Shown in pieces: positions 21,529 to 31,803 of a stretch of 64,000 bases of DNA. Under the pieces are notes generated by a model that was given only the letters and a program-made list of their open reading frames with translations, had not been told where the DNA came from and did not search any database. The translations under genes were made by a program, and so were the position numbers. The stretch's first letter is position 1. Every line of letters starts with the position of its first letter. The stretch lies in assembly GCA_012064385.1 (NCBI GenBank), contig QRDG01000531.1, positions 633,331 through 697,330 of the forward strand, read 5' to 3'. This DNA comes from Puccinellia tenuiflora (taxonomy: Eukaryota > Streptophyta > Magnoliopsida > Poales > Poaceae).

Positions 21529-24500
21529 TTAGCAGAACAGCCACAATCTGATGAGTTCGACCTCTCGTCTTTCAGAGATTCGGGATGAACCAAACGTGTC
21601 GGGGACAAAGTTCAAATTCAGTTCCGGGATAACATCCTCGAACGTCTGTCTTTCCAAGTCGCAGATCACCACACCGCTCCAACCCCCCAAACCAAGATTC
21701 TCTTCGTTCGTAATTGATAGAGTGTGTAAAATATTAAGTGGTTGGAAGGAGAAAAATTTGTCTTTTGGAGGAAAAGAAGTTTTATTGAAAGCTGTCATTC
21801 AAGCTATTCCTGCGTATGCGATGTCAGTCTTCAAGCTGCCCAAACAGATTATTAAAGGGATAATATCCGCAATGTCCCAATTCTGGTGGGGAGATGATGA
21901 TCAACAAAAACATATGCATTGGTTTGCATGGTGGAAGATGTGTGTTCCCAAGAGACAAGGTGGGATGGGTTTTAGAGATTTACATTGTTTCAATATGGCA
22001 ATGTTGGCAAAGCAATGTTGGAGATTAATAGCAGACCCTGATTCTTTATGTGCCTCGGTCCTAAAGGCTAAGTACTACCCATCGGGTGATATTCTCAACT
22101 GTCAATTGAAAAAAGGTAGCTCCTACACTTGGCAGAGTATTTGGGCAGGAATTCAAACTTTCAAGCGAGGTCACATATGGAGAGTTGGTGATGGTTCTCA
22201 AATTAAAATATGGGAAGACCCATGGATTCCTAGTAGTCCAAACAGAAAGATTGCGACTAGGAGAGGTAATATACTGTATACTCATGTCGCAGAAATTATT
22301 GACCCGGAGACAAAACTTGGGATGAAGAAATTATCAGGGAAATATTCTGGCCTGTTGATGCACACAGGATTCTTAATATACCTTTGGCCGTTGGTATGAT
22401 GGAAGATTTTGTTTCCTGGAATTTTACGAAGATAGGAGTGTTCTCGGTACGCTCATGTTATCACATCGAGTGGGAGCATCAACATGGTGAAAAACTAAGG
22501 AGAACTGGAGCTTATGGCACGTCCTCTACGCTGCCTGTATGGAAGACAGTATGGTTGTTGAACGTTCCAGCTAAAATAAAATACATGCTTGGAGGTGTCT
22601 CTTGGGTGCGATCCCGTGCAATGGAGTACTTGCAAATCGTCACATGCAACACAGCTCACAGTGTGGGCTCTGTCAAACGGACTGTGAGAGTATTATGCAT
22701 GCCCTATTTATGTGCCCGCGAGTGAAGGAAATTTGGAAGCTCCTAGGCTTGAATGAACTTATATCGCATGTGTGTTCGACTGAAACTGAAGGAGGTGCAG
22801 CCTTGGAAGCTCTTCTTCGGGATACGTCGGTACGTGCGCCACTGATCGATGAGCTGGTACGCAATGATCTTTTGGTTACAGCCATTTGGTATATTTGGTG
22901 GGAACGGAGGAAAGCTTCACATGGCGAATCCGTTCAGTCCATACCGAGAACGGCACAGGCGATTTCCACATTGACGTTGAATTATGCAAGAGCAAAGAAG
23001 AAGAGAATACCGGGCATAATCAGACATGGTTGGAAGAGACCAAAAGAGAACTTTGTTAAATTAAATGTTGATGCAAGTTTTAAAATCGATGCTGGTTCGG
23101 GAAGCACGGGAGCTATAATTTGAGATGATAGAGGGTTTTTCGTGGCAGCGAGCTGCTGTGGCATCCCTTTTGTTCCTGACCCCTCGACTGCCGAAGCTTG
23201 GGCCCTTCGGGATGGCTTACTCCTAGCAGGAAAGATGGGGTGCAACCGAATTGAGATTAATTCAGATTGTACGGATGTTATTGAGGTGATGTCTAATGGA
23301 GGAAATTCTCTTGGTCCAGCTGCTGCAATCTACGAGGAGTGTACTCATCTTTGTCGTAGTTTTACTGAAGTTGTTTTTTTGCATTGTCCTAGGGAAGCCA
23401 ATATGGCTGCACATACTTTAGCTAGTCATTCAGAGGGCTCTCTGTCAATTGTTTGGCAAGAGGAGCCTCCTGATTTTTTGGTTGGTGTAATGGCGAACGA
23501 TGTATCCTTGTTGCTAAATTAATAAAATCTGCCACGGTGACTTTCCCTCAAAAAAAAAAAAAAGATTCTCTTCGTTCGTCAACCAAGGCGTGGTAAAATA
23601 GACGCAGTTGGGTCTCAGCTCCGGGAACTCCTCGGCACGCAAACAAGCCGACTCGTTCAGCCCGACGAACACGGCGTGCTCCCGGAATGCCGCGGCAGGG
23701 CTCCTCAGCCTGACGAGCCGGCGCTCCTCGACGTCGACCTCAAGCACCTCGACCTTGATCATCCTGCGATGCAGGGTCCGTATCTGCAGGAGACGGCCCC
23801 AGGGAGTCGACACCAGGAACCTGGTGAGGATCCTCATGTACCTCCTGTCGCCGGCGACGATCACCTCTTTGCTCGGTTCATGTTCACTGAGGTCCCACGC
23901 CTCCACCGCCCCGCCCATCGTCACCGTGTAGAATCTGCCGTTGTGGTAGACACAATCGGCGCACCTACCCTCGAAAATCTTTTGTCTTTCCTCAAAGGGC
24001 GCATCCTCGCCGATGTGACATGGCGTCGTGGTAGCAACTCGCCAGCTGCTCTCTCTCCTGCCCTCGCGAATGAGAACTGACCGTCACCGTAGATTGCCAT
24101 GGCGGTGCAGTCGCCGCCGCCGCGCGACGGATCGCATGACACCACCACCTTGCAGTAGAACCAGCAGCCAAAGTCATCCGGAGGGCAAGGCTTGTCAGGT
24201 TTTCCGAAGTGATAGCCTACGATGCTCCCGTCGTCGTCGTCGTAGACTCCCTCGACGCAGTCCATACCGGTGGTCGGCGGTCGGCGGCCGGCGGGAGAGG
24301 GATCACGGCGAACGTGAAAGGGTTGCAGAGCAGGAGGTTCGAGAGCTCGTCGGAGGCGACGAGCCAGCCATGGGAGGCTCCGTACCAGGAAAGGTGACGC
24401 CGGCCCTGGGGATAGCTAGCTGACCGTGTGTGTCCTGTGGACGTCGAGGAGGTTCCGGAACTCGCTGCTGCCCGTGGATTCGGTTTGGGTTTTCTTGGGA

Positions 24501-24697
24501 GGAGAAAGGACACGGGACACGAGCCATGGCGCCGTGCGAGAACGAGGGTCGACCCCGGAAGCCGCCGCGGCGGAGCGCCATGGAGCGCAGACGGATGCGA
24601 CGGCGAGGGATTCCGGGAGCTCGAGGCGTTGCAGGATGCCGCCGAGGAGATCCCAGGGAAGCTCCGGCCAGCTGATACTAGCACAATGATCTGCCAT
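21529..24697 (-). pseudogene. F-box / DUF295 gene, frameshifted and split by a LINE
   Basis: Minus-strand reading from the ATG at 24697 gives an F-box (WPELPWDLLGGILQRLELPE, then SVCAPWRSAA) within the first 50 residues. The DUF295 (KIB-type beta-propeller) part follows, but in three other stretches. GASHGWLVASDELSNLLLCN (about 24390-24320) is in a different frame. VYDDDDGSIVGYHFGKPDKP to IYGDGQFSFARAGE (24265-24050) needs another shift. VYHNGRFYTVTMGGAVEAWD onward (about 23955-23590) needs a third. At PWLTNEE the sequence breaks into the poly(A) end of a LINE and resumes at 21711 with NLGLGGWSGVVICDL to a stop at 21529. Family members serve as SCF ubiquitin-ligase adaptors. With at least three frameshifts and a 1.85-kb insertion this copy cannot make the full protein. 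A sequencing-error explanation for some of the shifts cannot be excluded. Confidence 0.85.
21712..23563 (+). mobile_element. 5'-truncated LINE inside the F-box pseudogene
   Basis: The insert is bounded by the 16-bp target duplication GATTCTCTTCGTTCGT (21696-21711 and 23564-23579) and ends in a run of 14 A, classic target-primed insertion. It starts in the C-terminal part of the reverse transcriptase ORF (GWKEKNLSFGGKEVLLKAVI, about 21740). It continues through the zinc-knuckle zf-RVT region (ESIMHALFMCPRVKEIW, about 22690) into an RNase H domain (VKLNVDASFKIDAGSGSTG, about 23060, to 23519). The frame is broken near 22390 and 22680. Within RNase H a TGA at 23122-23124 stands where RDDRG is expected, consistent with CGA to TGA. 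The element lacks its 5' half and is dead. Its orientation is opposite to the host gene. Confidence 0.92.
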
Positions 24698-24787
24698 TGA
24701 TCCCCTTCCCTTTCGTTTTCTTTGTGGTACTGTAACGTGCCTACGAAACGACACAGATCGAGTCGAACTTCTAGGTACTAGGTAGCC

Positions 24788-24796
24788 TATATATAT
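24788..24796 (+). promoter_or_regulatory. TATA box before the two-TM gene
   Basis: TATATATAT lies about 180 bp upstream of the ATG at 24969. It could serve either that gene or, being nearly palindromic, the divergent F-box pseudogene (start 24697). Assigned by position only. Confidence 0.4.
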
Positions 24797-24968
24797 GGAA
24801 ACAAACCAAGGCAGATCCTAACCGGCTCCAGATTGTTTCCATCTAGTCTAGACTTAATCCGAATTCGTCTCGCTGCATACCAAATTTCCTATCGACCTGT
24901 GCACATCAACCCATCTATTCCATCTATCTGTTTACCCTTTATTAGGGCATCAAGCTAGCTAGGTGTAG

Positions 24969-25398
24969 ATGGCTGACGTCGAGAACCCCAATACCGCCGC
25001 CGGGGACATTGTCCTCGCGACGGCGGAGCCCAAGCGGCACTGCTTCTGGGCGTGGAGAGAGAGGTTCGTCGCCTGTTTCACCCGCGCTGATCCCAATGAC
25101 GACGATGGCGAGAACCACGGCGGCCGCGGAGCCCGTCGAGCGCGCCAGACGAACTCTGCTCTGCTTCTGGGCTTCGGTCGCCCTCGTCATCATCATCGTG
25201 TCCATGCTTCTCCTGACGCTCCCCGACCGGTTCCATCCGGCCACCGAGCTTGGGCGAGCAATGCGTCTGGCGGCGCGTGTCGTGGGGATCATCGGCGTGA
25301 TTGCCGGGACATGTTTGGGCTCTGTTGTCATAAATTTCTCTGAAGCTTTAAGGCAGCGTCATCCAGATGGACAAACAATCATAGATCTGTTGATCTAA
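24969..25398 (+). CDS. Small two-TM protein, probably frameshifted; unknown function
   Basis: Two overlapping frames seem to be parts of one gene. The first, from ATG 24969, gives a hydrophilic start (MADVENPNTAAGDIVLATAE, then RHCFWAWRERFVACF). The second, open from 25009 to the stop at 25396-25398, holds two hydrophobic helices, LLCFWASVALVIIIVSMLLL (about residues 50-69) and VVGIIGVIAGTCLGSVVI (about 90-107), and ends GQTIIDLLI. A one-base shift around 25100-25140 would join them. Alternatively the second frame alone (129 residues, starting MSSRRR) is the protein. It resembles the small, fast-evolving membrane proteins found in families in Triticeae genomes, but I do not recognise a named domain. 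There is a TATA box upstream, and no intron is needed. Confidence 0.45.
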
Positions 25399-28321
25399 AA
25401 TTTGGCACCCGATGGGTTTACCATGGTGTTGGGGTTCGATGTTTCAATACTTTTTTTCTGCCTTCTGAGCAAGATGCCATGTAACTTCAATTCGTATGCA
25501 TGAGTACTTTGTATACTACTGTTCTGTAATATTTTTAAGTAGATATAGTCAGTCAGGCTTGCATATTATTCAGTTAATGTATCTTTTCCCGCGTTATGGA
25601 CTTATGGTGACATTAATTACATTTGTTTTCTCTGTTTTCTATCCAATTATATCTATTGCATCTATGAGTGCAATGATATCAACTCTTTATATGATGTAAT
25701 AACTGGAACAGTCGATGTCGTGGACCGGTAACCGGTCTCTTTACGTTCGAATGACCCTAGGCAATTCTCCAATAATTGGCATACGAGATAGATTATTGTA
25801 TATCTCTTGTTGCAACATGAGATTATATGATGAATTTACCCCATCTTGAGAGGAAGTACTAAGTTGCCAAACTAAGTAGATATATGTAAATATAGTGTAA
25901 TAAAAGAGTTGAGGGGCACCACCGCACCGGACGACGTATCCAGTGCACCTAAGGTTGTGGCGTAACTTGTGCACCAAACTAAAAACAACCTCTGCACCGG
26001 ACAATACATGTTAATGCTTACTAATTTTTGAATTTATTTGACAACTTTTTTCACCTTTTAATCGGTATATCAATCACACTTAGGTGCACCGAAATAATCG
26101 TCCACCCCACCTGAAAATATCCACACTTTCTTCCTTTCATCCCTCCAAAGTCCCACTAATTAATCACTCAAGAGAAATTGCTTTTGATGCACAAAGTTTT
26201 AAGAGAAAAATAGGAGCGGAGGCATGTCTTGGACACAAAACCCCAAGTTCATAACTAGAACATCATGCCATGAGTGTTGGTTCGATAGGCTCTCATGTGT
26301 GTCGAAATAGCTTCCGCCTTCGGTGGCGCGTGTTCCATTTCTCTCCGGTCATCTTCTTTTCGTGCCCGCATCAGCTTGCATGAATGGCTGAATTCGGTCT
26401 TCATAGGACACATCACATTGCTTGTGTGGTGGAACAATATACTCTTCTGACAGAAAACATAAATGATATTCATGAAAGTCTATGAAATACCATAGTCCCA
26501 TCGAGAAATAGAGATGTCATCTTCTCTCATTTGACATTGACATAAACTAGACCGGGGTTTTCCATGAAGACTCGAAACAATTGTGGGCATCATCGGTGAT
26601 CTAACCATAGGGTTCCTTCTCACTGCACACAGGTTTGTCCATCGATCATTCCTTACATTCTTCAATATTTGTGCGTATGCAAAATTTTCAATGTATATAT
26701 TTTTAATATTCTCCAATATTATGATGTTAATCATTAAAGCGTACATTCGATAAAATTTATGTAATGATTTTAGTGTATCATTAGGAAAGTATAATTATAG
26801 ATACTTCTAGAGTATAGTGTGAATAGTTGGCAAATCGACAAATGTGTCTTGCATGTCGGTTCAAGAATAAGTTCACATTTCATGTACATCCCTGCACTTG
26901 GTATTAAAATATCATCTCTTATATTAAGGAACGATGAACATAAAATTTTCATATATCATACTTTGCATATATATTATTTGATTATTTGGTATGCTATTCT
27001 TGAATGAACCAGGTTTCTTGTGGTGTATACAAGAAATCTTACGAGGTTTCTAGTGCCAAATGGGGAATTGAAATTTTAGTTGGTGCCAAAATAAGAAATT
27101 CCCTCTTGGGTGTATGTGCTCAACATCGTTTGAGCAGTCCTATTAGGGACTCAAGCGATGAGGGGCGTTTGTTTCCATAGGTAGACTAGGTATTTTTACT
27201 CTTATTGGCGTATTAATGTCACTGGCATTGGTTCCGTCCTAACAAAACTCACCTTCCTCGAAAATTCTAATCTGGTGCTAGGGACGCATGGACTCGGAAT
27301 GCGGACCAACAACCCAATAATATTTAGGAGTTTGTGCCAAAAAATAAAATCAGAAAATAAATATAACTTGTAGTGGACACATTCCCTCAATCTTAGTAAA
27401 ACAAATTTCTAACATTTGTAAATATTGAAGAAAAAACGCCCACATAGAAATCTAATGAGACTTACACATAAAAAAAATATTGGAACATAATATGACAGTT
27501 TACCAAGCTATTTAAAAAGTTAGAAAATAAGAATGCGACAGTTTAAGTTCTTAAGTTCGCATTGTTCCTAAGTTGTTAGGTAAGTTTTAGAAAGTGTCCT
27601 GATGTGATGTAGTTTGTCATAAGTTTGCGTAAGTTACAAAGATTCTCATATCTAAACCGTGAACTAGTCCACAACTAAGATCTTGAGAACATGGGTGGCC
27701 AGGTTCTAAAATCCACTTCATTACACTCCTTGACGCTCCTCGTGTTGCCGTACATGTTCAATTGTACGTGAGAATTTCATGTTCCCCATTATATATACCC
27801 CCTCCCCCATACACAAAAAGCTAGCTTCGGTCATTTGTTTGAAGGGCCGAACTAAGAAAGATAACGATTACTGCATGGTACTATCCGCAAAAAAAAATTG
27901 CTACATGGTATTACCCGCATCAGGTATTAGGAATCAGAGACATTGGGAGTGACGGTTGATGCGGAAATTTAGCATCGGTGCTGACCTCGCGTCTGCTGTG
28001 GCGCTGAGGCATATGAACTGGCGCCACATTGTTTAATCAATCAGTTGGTCCGGTGTTAAGGCGTCTATCCCCTTGATTTCGATGGAGTGGAGTGGGTGAC
28101 CTGATGCAGTACAAGGCGTGCACTGTACTGCTGCTGCCAGCATTCCACCGAAGACTCGTATCATTGATGCATTATCATCTTAACCTTAACGTACGGCCCA
28201 CATTCACATTGTTGGTGTGGTCACGTTCGCCACACGAATGCCTCATTCTTAGTGTGAATTCACTGGCAGCTGCTTCATCTAAGTCTCGACAGCCACATGG
28301 ATCTAACCTCTAGCTAGGCTT
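25399..28321. other. Intergenic, AT-rich, no gene recognised
   Basis: Only short frames occur. 25890-26100 contains several CACCG and GTGCACC motifs in both orientations and may be an old transposon fragment. 27790-27812 (TATATATACCCCCTCCCCCAT) looks promoter-like but no gene follows. No terminal repeats or target duplications could be assigned. Confidence 0.4.
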
Positions 28322-28337
28322 AGTAGTAGAGAAAGCT

Positions 28338-31010
28338 CATCCGATCAAACTACTAGAAGCCAAGAGGATTTACTGGAAAAACAGAGCAAAGGTAAAATGG
28401 GCACAGCTTGGAGGAGAAATCTCTAAGTTTTTTCATACTGTGGCAACTCAGAAAGAAATTACATTGCATCTATCAAGACTGATGATGATAGAATCATAAC
28501 AACCCATGAGGCCAAAGCAGCAACTCTATGGCACACTTCTAAAGACAGATTTGGTTGCTCCATCAATCCAACAATGTTATTTGATCTGAACAACCTCATT
28601 GCCCCCAAATACCTCTGTGGATTTTGATTCTATTGAAGCCCCTTTGACCACATAAGAGATTGATAATATTATCAAAGAAATGCCACCAGACAAATCTCTT
28701 GGACCAGATGGATTTAATGGCACTTTCCTAAAGAAATGTTGGAGCACAATAAAGCCCCTCTTCTACAAGCTCTGTGAAGAGTTTTATCAAAGAAACCTAA
28801 ACCTGGAAAGTATCAACACTGCTTTCATCACTCTGATACCAAAAATCAGTTGCCCTGCCAATGACTACAGACCCATCTCTCTGGTGAGCATTGCCCTCAA
28901 ATTCCTCACTAAACTCATGGCAAACAGACTACAAAAAATTATCATCCCTATCATTCACAAGAATCAATATGGACTTATTAAAAATAGATCTATCCTTGAC
29001 TGCCTAGGTTGGTCCTTTGAATATCTCCATTTATGTCACAAGTCCAAAAAGGAAATTATTATCCCCAAACTTGACTTTGAAAAGGCTTTTGACAAGATTG
29101 AATATTATGTGATCCTACTTATGTTAAAGCACCTGGGATTTGGCAACAAATTTATCCAATGGGTCAGCAACATTTTGCATTCTGCTTCTACATCCATCCT
29201 GTTAAATGGAGTCTGAGGCAAAACAATCAAATGCAAGAGAGGGGTTAGGCAAGGTGATCCCCTCCACCCAATTCTTTATGTACTGGCAGGAAAATTACTT
29301 CAATATGTCATCAACAAAGCCTGGCATGATGGTATTATTCAACTCCCCTTGGAAAGTTCATTTGGTTTGGATTACCCAATTGTCAAACATGCAGATGATA
29401 CCCTCCTAATTATGCTAGCTGATGCTGGCCAACTGAACAACCTCAAGGCCATCCTCCAAAGATTCTCTGCCTCTGTAGGACTCAATGTGAATTATCATAA
29501 ATCATCCATGGTGCCAATCAATATATCTGATACTGCCTGCAATGAACTTGCCAACATATTTGGATACAAAGCAGAATCTCTACCTTTCACATACCTTGGA
29601 CTACCTATGGGAACCACAAAGCCCAAAATGGACAGCCTCATCAACATACTTGAAAGAATTGATAAAAGGCTCTCTCGCATTGCTACCACTCTATCATATG
29701 ATGGAAGATTAATATATGTCAAATAAGTAATCTCTGCCATGCCCAATTATGCCATGAATGCAATGAAGCTCCCACTTGGTTTCCTTGATCATGTAGAAAG
29801 CTCAGCTAGAGGATTCCTATGGAGAGGAAAAGATATTGACAAGAGAGGTAACTGCCTAGTCAAATGGGAGACAGTATGCAAACCCAGGTCGGCTGGAGGC
29901 CTAGGAGTAAACAACCTGAGAATCCAGACTCTAATCATGAAAAACCTATTTAAATTCATGAACCAAGATGACACCCCATGGATACAGTTGATTTGGAAAG
30001 CACACTACAATAATGGGAAACTTCCTCAAGCTAGTAACCCAATTGGATCATTTTGGTGGAAGGATTATTTATCTCTTTGGAATCAATTCAGTAACCTAGC
30101 CTCAGTTCAAGCTGGCAATCGCAGAACTATTAGAGCCTGGAAAGACAGATGGATGGACCCATTGGCAATGGAAGATTTTCCCATCTATTATCCTTCTCCA
30201 ATAACCAAGATATCAACTTGGAGAAGCTTGCACAATTAGCCAATGAGGAATTCTATGATCATTTCCACCTACCTCTATCCATTATTGCCGGCCAGGAATT
30301 CACAAAATTACCGCATATCATAGAAAATGAGACTGACGGTCAAGTGGAGAAGGATATATGGAGCATTCAAGGAATAACAAATACTCATGCAAGAGAACCT
30401 ACCTGGCCCTCTCACAAACTGAGGATGCCCCTGATCCATTCAAATGGATTTGGAAGTCCAGAGTTCTGCCTAAACATCAGTTTTTCTTCTGGTTATGACT
30501 ACATGACAGACTAAATACCAGAGATCTACTGACAAGGAAAAATTTCTACATTGAATAAACCTCATGTGTTCTATGCCAGCTATGCCCCAATGAAACAATG
30601 AACCATCTTTTCTTCCAATGTGAATTCAACAAAAATTTCTGGGACATATTGCATATAATTTGGAACTACAACCTACCTACCATGGACATGCTCATGGAGA
30701 TCCCACTTTTGACAAGGCCTATCTGTTTCAAAGAATCCCTCATTGCTGGATGCTGGAGTATCTGGAACCAGAGAAACAAAATTATATTTGAAGGGCAACC
30801 ATTAGACAAGAATGAATGCTTCAGATTCTTCAAGGAATCCTTCTCTTTAGTGATGCATAGAGCTAAGCCTAGCCTCAGGGAAGGAATGCAACAATGGCTT
30901 GATACTTTGTAATCTCTTGAACTTTGAAACCTTGTAGCCTTGTTCATACAATTTTATAAATGAAAAAATGACACAGTAGGGGCCTTCCCTACTGTTTTTG
31001 TGTCAAAAAA
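28338..31010 (+). mobile_element. 5'-truncated LINE with reverse transcriptase, 16-bp target duplication
   Basis: It is flanked by AGTAGTAGAGAAAGCT at 28322-28337 and 31011-31026. The RT reads through PPDKSLGPDGFNGTFLKKCW, NDYRPISLVSIALKFLTKLM, KLDFEKAFDKIEY (motif A), RGVRQGDPLHPILYVLAGKL (motif B) and HADDTLLIM (motif C, normally F/YADD). The thumb-like region, zf-RVT region and a C-terminal tail ending near 30910 follow. In-frame stops occur at about 29214, 29725 and 30237, and further frame breaks around 30180-30540. No RNase H domain is evident after the zf-RVT, unlike the other LINE in this window. The 3' end has a clean stem-loop (ACAGTAGGG, loop GCCTT, CCCTACTGT at 30974-30996) just before the short A tail. 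The element is dead. Confidence 0.92.
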
Positions 31011-31380
31011 AGTAGTAGAGAAAGCTATGGCATCGGCTGCACATAGTCAGAAGTTTTGGGGTTGCATAAGCAAAGCGTTGGTGCTTGGGAAAACACAGTC
31101 AATTGTTCCGAGAAAAGAGTCTAATATAAACACAGTCACTAAACACGCACGTACATCTACTTGCTGAGGCACCCCTGCCCTACTCATATCTATCGTGCCA
31201 AAAACTCTTGCATCTCTTGGATCGACGTAGTCGGTATATAGCCTTGCGGGGCAGGCGGATCCCACATTCACGGCTACCTAGGTACTAGCTCAGCACCTCC
31301 ACGCACGTCTGGCAGTCGGCACGGCCGCGTGCACCATCATCCACGCGTTGGTCCGCGTCCTCCTCAGAGGAACCGAAGAC

Positions 31381-31713
31381 TATCAACGACCTACCTGCTT
31401 CATCTGGCGAACCGAACACGAATGGAACAAGGGGAGAAGACGGACCGGCCTAGGAGCGGCCCAAGAGGAACAGGTGAGCCCCAGCTTGGCTATCGAGTGG
31501 AAGCTGGGCCGTGTGACTTCACCGTGAGAGCGGAGCGCTATTTAGTGAGGCCGGTAGCTTCCTGTTTTGGTTGGCTTGTAACTGAAGAAAAGGGAATGGC
31601 AGTGCCGTGATGAACTTGTACTAGCTCGGGGGTGGTTGGGTGGATCGGGCTAGATCCCTAAATTATTCCTTGTTCTTGAGTGAATTCGTGAGTAGATCAT
31701 CCCGTCTCTTACA
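31381..31713 (+). repeat. Gypsy 5' LTR
   Basis: 333 bp, begins TATCAACGAC (canonical TG lost) and ends CTCTTACA. The sequence GCGCTATTTAGTGAGG in it may provide a weak TATA-like site. It differs from the 3' LTR at seven sites, mostly C/T transitions. Confidence 0.95.
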
Positions 31714-31715
31714 AT

Positions 31716-31728
31716 TGGTATCAGAGCC
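31716..31728 (+). other. Primer-binding site, Gypsy element
   Basis: TGGTATCAGAGCC, complementary to the 3' end of initiator tRNA-Met, begins two bases after the 5' LTR. Confidence 0.95.
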
Positions 31729-31803
31729 AATCGGTTCTGAGACCTGGAGTTGCCAATTCACTCTCACGCCACCAGATTCGCCGCCCGGCGGCGAGAGGAA
31801 GCC

